Of a stretch of DNA of 64,000 bases, positions 62,040 through 64,000 are shown one piece after another (the first letter of the stretch is position 1; the number at the start of each line of letters is the position of its first letter). The stretch comes from JBAXTZ01 sp037129925. GTDB lineage: Bacteria; Bacillota; Negativicutes; JBAXTZ01. The stretch is from contig JBAXTZ010000001.1 in the NCBI GenBank assembly GCA_037129925.1, forward strand, positions 1 through 64,000, read 5' to 3'. The notes beneath the pieces are model-generated. The model was not told the origin of the DNA. It saw only the letters and a program-made list of their open reading frames with translations, and searched no databases. A program made the translations under genes and the position numbers.

Positions 62040-62774
62040 TTATCTTAAAACATCTTCCAGCACCAACGCGGCGTTAGTTTTGGCATCGCGGTATTTGACA
62101 ATTATCGCGCAATTTAAGCTTAAACCCTCGGTTTCCGCCCAGATACTGCTGGTAATTTTCCGGGTACCGGGTACAACCACGGCGTATTCCGGTATTTCAC
62201 CCTTGATAATCGTTTCGTTGATGACATCATATATTGGCACCGCAGCCGATAGCGTTACTCCGGGGGCAATGACCGCCCCTTGACGCACCAAAATCCCTTC
62301 CATCAATATCGCGCCGGCGCCAACGAAACAGTCGTCTTCAACAATGACCGGACGGTTGCCAACCGGCTCAAGAACGCCACCAATCTGCACCCCCGCTGCC
62401 AGATGTATCCGTTTGCCTATCTGAGCGCAGGAACCAATCAAAACGTGGCTATCAATCATCGAACCTTCATCGACAAACGCGCCGATATTGACATAGGACG
62501 GTGGCATAATAACCACATTTTTGCCGATATGCGCGCCACTTCGTACCGCGCTACCGCCCGGCACCATCCGCACCGCATCGACTTCGGTAAACGTGCGTGG
62601 TGCAAGCGGTTGTTTGTCGCGAAATCCACCGGGCATATCGACAACCGGCGTATTCCGAAAAACTTCCAATATCCGCTGCTTTACTTCGGCGTTAACCTGC
62701 CAGTCATTTCCAACTTTAGTGGCAACACGCGCTGCTCCGCTCTCTAACTCTGCGAGAAAAGTTCTATAGCTCAC
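62040..62774 (-). CDS. dapD: tetrahydrodipicolinate N-succinyltransferase
   Basis: Transfers succinyl from succinyl-CoA to tetrahydrodipicolinate in lysine/diaminopimelate synthesis. A left-handed beta-helix is visible: RMVPGGSAVRSGAHIGKNVV, MPPSYVNIGAFVDEGSMIDS, HVLIGSCAQIGKRIHLAAGV and QIGGVLEPVGNRPVIVEDDC, plus KITSSIWAETEG near the end. The GTG at 62774 has GGGAGG eight bases upstream, overlaps dapA by 11 bases and gives 244 residues. The succinylase variant is typical of proteobacteria and some other phyla; most Bacilli use the acetylase. Confidence 0.92.
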   Translation of the reverse strand: MSYRTFLAELESGAARVATKVGNDWQVNAEVKQRILEVFRNTPVVDMPGGFRDKQPLAPRTFTEVDAVRMVPGGSAVRSGAHIGKNVVIMPPSYVNIGAFVDEGSMIDSHVLIGSCAQIGKRIHLAAGVQIGGVLEPVGNRPVIVEDDCFVGAGAILMEGILVRQGAVIAPGVTLSAAVPIYDVINETIIKGEIPEYAVVVPGTRKITSSIWAETEGLSLNCAIIVKYRDAKTNAALVLEDVLR

Positions 62775-63645
62775 CCGCTGCCTCCCAGTTTTCAATGCGA
62801 TCGCGATATTCCATCAACGGCAACCGCGACGGCAAATCTTCCATGCTCAGCGGCAACCGGACGGTGTCCGAAGTAATTATGCCCATATCTTGCATAAGCG
62901 CTTTTACCGGAATCGGGTTACTGGCAGTAAACATCGCCTTGCAAGCGTGCCACCAAATTCGGGACGGAATTTTACCGCCCTTCAAGCAATGTTTGACATA
63001 ACGTCTGGTTGCTTCGGGCCAGGCATTGGCGATTACCGAAATCAAGCCACAGCTACCCTCGGCGGCCGTAGCCGACATCATATAATCATCACCGCAATAT
63101 ACCGCAATTTCCGGCGCAACAGTTTTATATTCCACGATACTATCCACAACACCGCTGGAATCTTTGATTGCCTCAAAACGCTCATGTCCGCGTAGATTAC
63201 GGACGGCTTCCGGGTGCAGCCGCACGGCGGCACGCCCGGGTATATTATAAAGTATTGCCGGATGCGCGGCTTTGTCAAGCATCGCTTCATACCAATGCGT
63301 CTGCCCCATCACTCCCGGTTTTGTATAAATCGGCGTTGTTAATAAATAGCCCTGTATCGGCAAACTATTGCAAAAATCCAACCATTCCAGCGCCGAGTAA
63401 AAATTGTGACTGGGTACGCCGATAACTAGTTGGGTCTGCAAATTCAACCCGCAAGCAAATTCAGCGATTTCGCGCCGCTCTTTGTTGGTGAATGATAGCC
63501 CCTCGCCGGTGCTTCCCATCAAAACTATGCCATTGCCGCTTTTTTCCTGGCGTCTTAAACAGTTCTCCAGGCTCGGGTAGTCAACGGCGCTGCCGTCGGC
63601 GGTAAAAGGTGTAACTGTAGCTGTCCATAAAATCTGTTCTAACAT
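62764..63645 (-). CDS. dapA: 4-hydroxy-tetrahydrodipicolinate synthase
   Basis: First committed step of the DAP pathway: aspartate-semialdehyde plus pyruvate. NAL-fold with GSTGEGLSFT near 43, YNIPGRAAVRL near 132 and the Schiff-base lysine in FEAIKDSSG near 157. At 293 residues it is complete. ATG at 63645 after AGGAGGACTTTG. Overlaps dapD. It may share a promoter with the aminotransferase gene upstream (10-base gap). Confidence 0.93.
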   Translation of the reverse strand: MLEQILWTATVTPFTADGSAVDYPSLENCLRRQEKSGNGIVLMGSTGEGLSFTNKERREIAEFACGLNLQTQLVIGVPSHNFYSALEWLDFCNSLPIQGYLLTTPIYTKPGVMGQTHWYEAMLDKAAHPAILYNIPGRAAVRLHPEAVRNLRGHERFEAIKDSSGVVDSIVEYKTVAPEIAVYCGDDYMMSATAAEGSCGLISVIANAWPEATRRYVKHCLKGGKIPSRIWWHACKAMFTASNPIPVKALMQDMGIITSDTVRLPLSMEDLPSRLPLMEYRDRIENWEAAGEL

Positions 63646-63655
63646 CAAAGTCCTC

Positions 63656-64000
63656 CTATAGATTATCAATACATTTCATGAATTGGCCGCGAATACGGTT
63701 AGTAAGCTCGCCTGGCTTAAACCGCCAAGTCTTACCAAAGCCGTCCACGCTGCCAACCGGCAATATTTCAATTGCTGTTCCGGTTAAAAACGCTTCTTGC
63801 ATAGTTCCTAAATCCTCCCATTTTATTTTCGTTTCGCAGACTTCGATGCCCAAACTTCTTGCGATTTCGATGCATGTCAGTCTCGTGATACCATTAAGAA
63901 AACAATCTGGTCGCGGCGTATATAATTTGCCATTGCCGACAAAAAAGATATTGGAACTAGAGGCTTCGGCGATATTATCTTCACAATCCAGCATTAACGC
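63656..64000 (-). CDS. class IV aminotransferase (branched-chain or D-amino acid type), 5' end beyond window
   Basis: The last 115 codons read ALMLDCEDNIAEASSSNIFF, TPRPDCFLNGITRLTCIEIA, DLGTMQEAFLTGTAIEILPV and GSVDGFG, the C-terminal half of fold-IV PLP aminotransferases. The TGTA-EI-PV pattern favours the branched-chain type (IlvE-like). The PLP lysine lies outside the window. It precedes dapA by 10 bases in the same direction, so it is likely co-transcribed with the lysine genes. Confidence 0.87.
   Translation of the reverse strand, partial: ALMLDCEDNIAEASSSNIFFVGNGKLYTPRPDCFLNGITRLTCIEIARSLGIEVCETKIKWEDLGTMQEAFLTGTAIEILPVGSVDGFGKTWRFKPGELTNRIRGQFMKCIDNL

Noticed and set aside
1..64000. 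CRISPR arrays, rRNA, tRNA, insertion sequences, replication origin
   Set aside because: No regularly spaced repeats, no rRNA-like blocks, no tRNA-like cloverleaf, no transposase or integrase frames and no DnaA-box cluster were found on reading both strands. Short RNA genes could still have been missed without a covariance search.

Overview
This is a gene-dense bacterial window (GC in the mid-40s by eye, standard code, strong GGAGG-type ribosome-binding sites, rho-independent terminators). About 60 genes are present, most on the minus strand. There is no rRNA, tRNA or CRISPR array and no taxonomic marker. FeoAB, DegV, M42, M3 and S51 peptidases, a manganese-type pyrophosphatase and fermentative-style housekeeping genes suggest an anaerobic Firmicutes-like or related bacterium. 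The succinylase-type lysine gene dapD means I do not commit to a phylum.

Layout. 0-9 kb: a 5'-3' exonuclease, a HIT protein preceded by a pyrophosphatase stump, a ThrE-type exporter, a metallo-beta-lactamase chimera, an exported family II pyrophosphatase, a second copy of the HIT block fused to a DUF4440 gene, an MNT-HEPN pair, a broken aminoglycoside/lincosamide nucleotidyltransferase, and a gene interrupted at an A7 run. 9-31 kb: secreted phosphodiesterases (GDPD, PI-PLC), two GNATs, a GIN-domain lipoprotein, a large propeller-Cache-MFS membrane protein, an HtrA-like protease, a drug/metabolite transporter, a DEAD-type helicase with a DEGD box, an orphan sugar-binding lipoprotein, UPF0158, a DUF4143 ATPase and a transglutaminase-like protein. 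31-47 kb: a zeta-type toxin pair, a DNA glycosylase, a second DUF4143 ATPase with several deleted copies, a three-gene ABC exporter, PHP, NUDIX and AAC(3) genes, an AlkZ-like protein, oligoendopeptidase and cytidine deaminase. 47-64 kb: a conserved metabolic stretch with HD, PPOX, S51 and M42 genes, glgP, feoAB, degV, an AAA ATPase/nuclease, a beta-glucosidase-amidohydrolase-prolyl peptidase run, and dapA-dapD behind a class IV aminotransferase.

The most striking property is mosaicism. Between 1 and 47 kb at least ten loci carry pieces of other genes joined at sharp junctions. Examples are a HIT block duplicated into a DUF4440 gene, a metallo-beta-lactamase ending in the tail of the GIN lipoprotein, a short gene assembled from PHP and NUDIX pieces, an aminoglycoside-phosphotransferase/methyltransferase fusion, a nitroreductase fused out of frame to another protein, and three DUF4143-ATPase relics that keep the upstream control region and the 3' end but lack the middle. 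In several cases the parent gene is in the same window, so the donor-recipient relation is visible directly. The 47-64 kb stretch has no such joints, so shuffling is regional. The mechanism is unknown: no transposase, integrase or recombinase is present.
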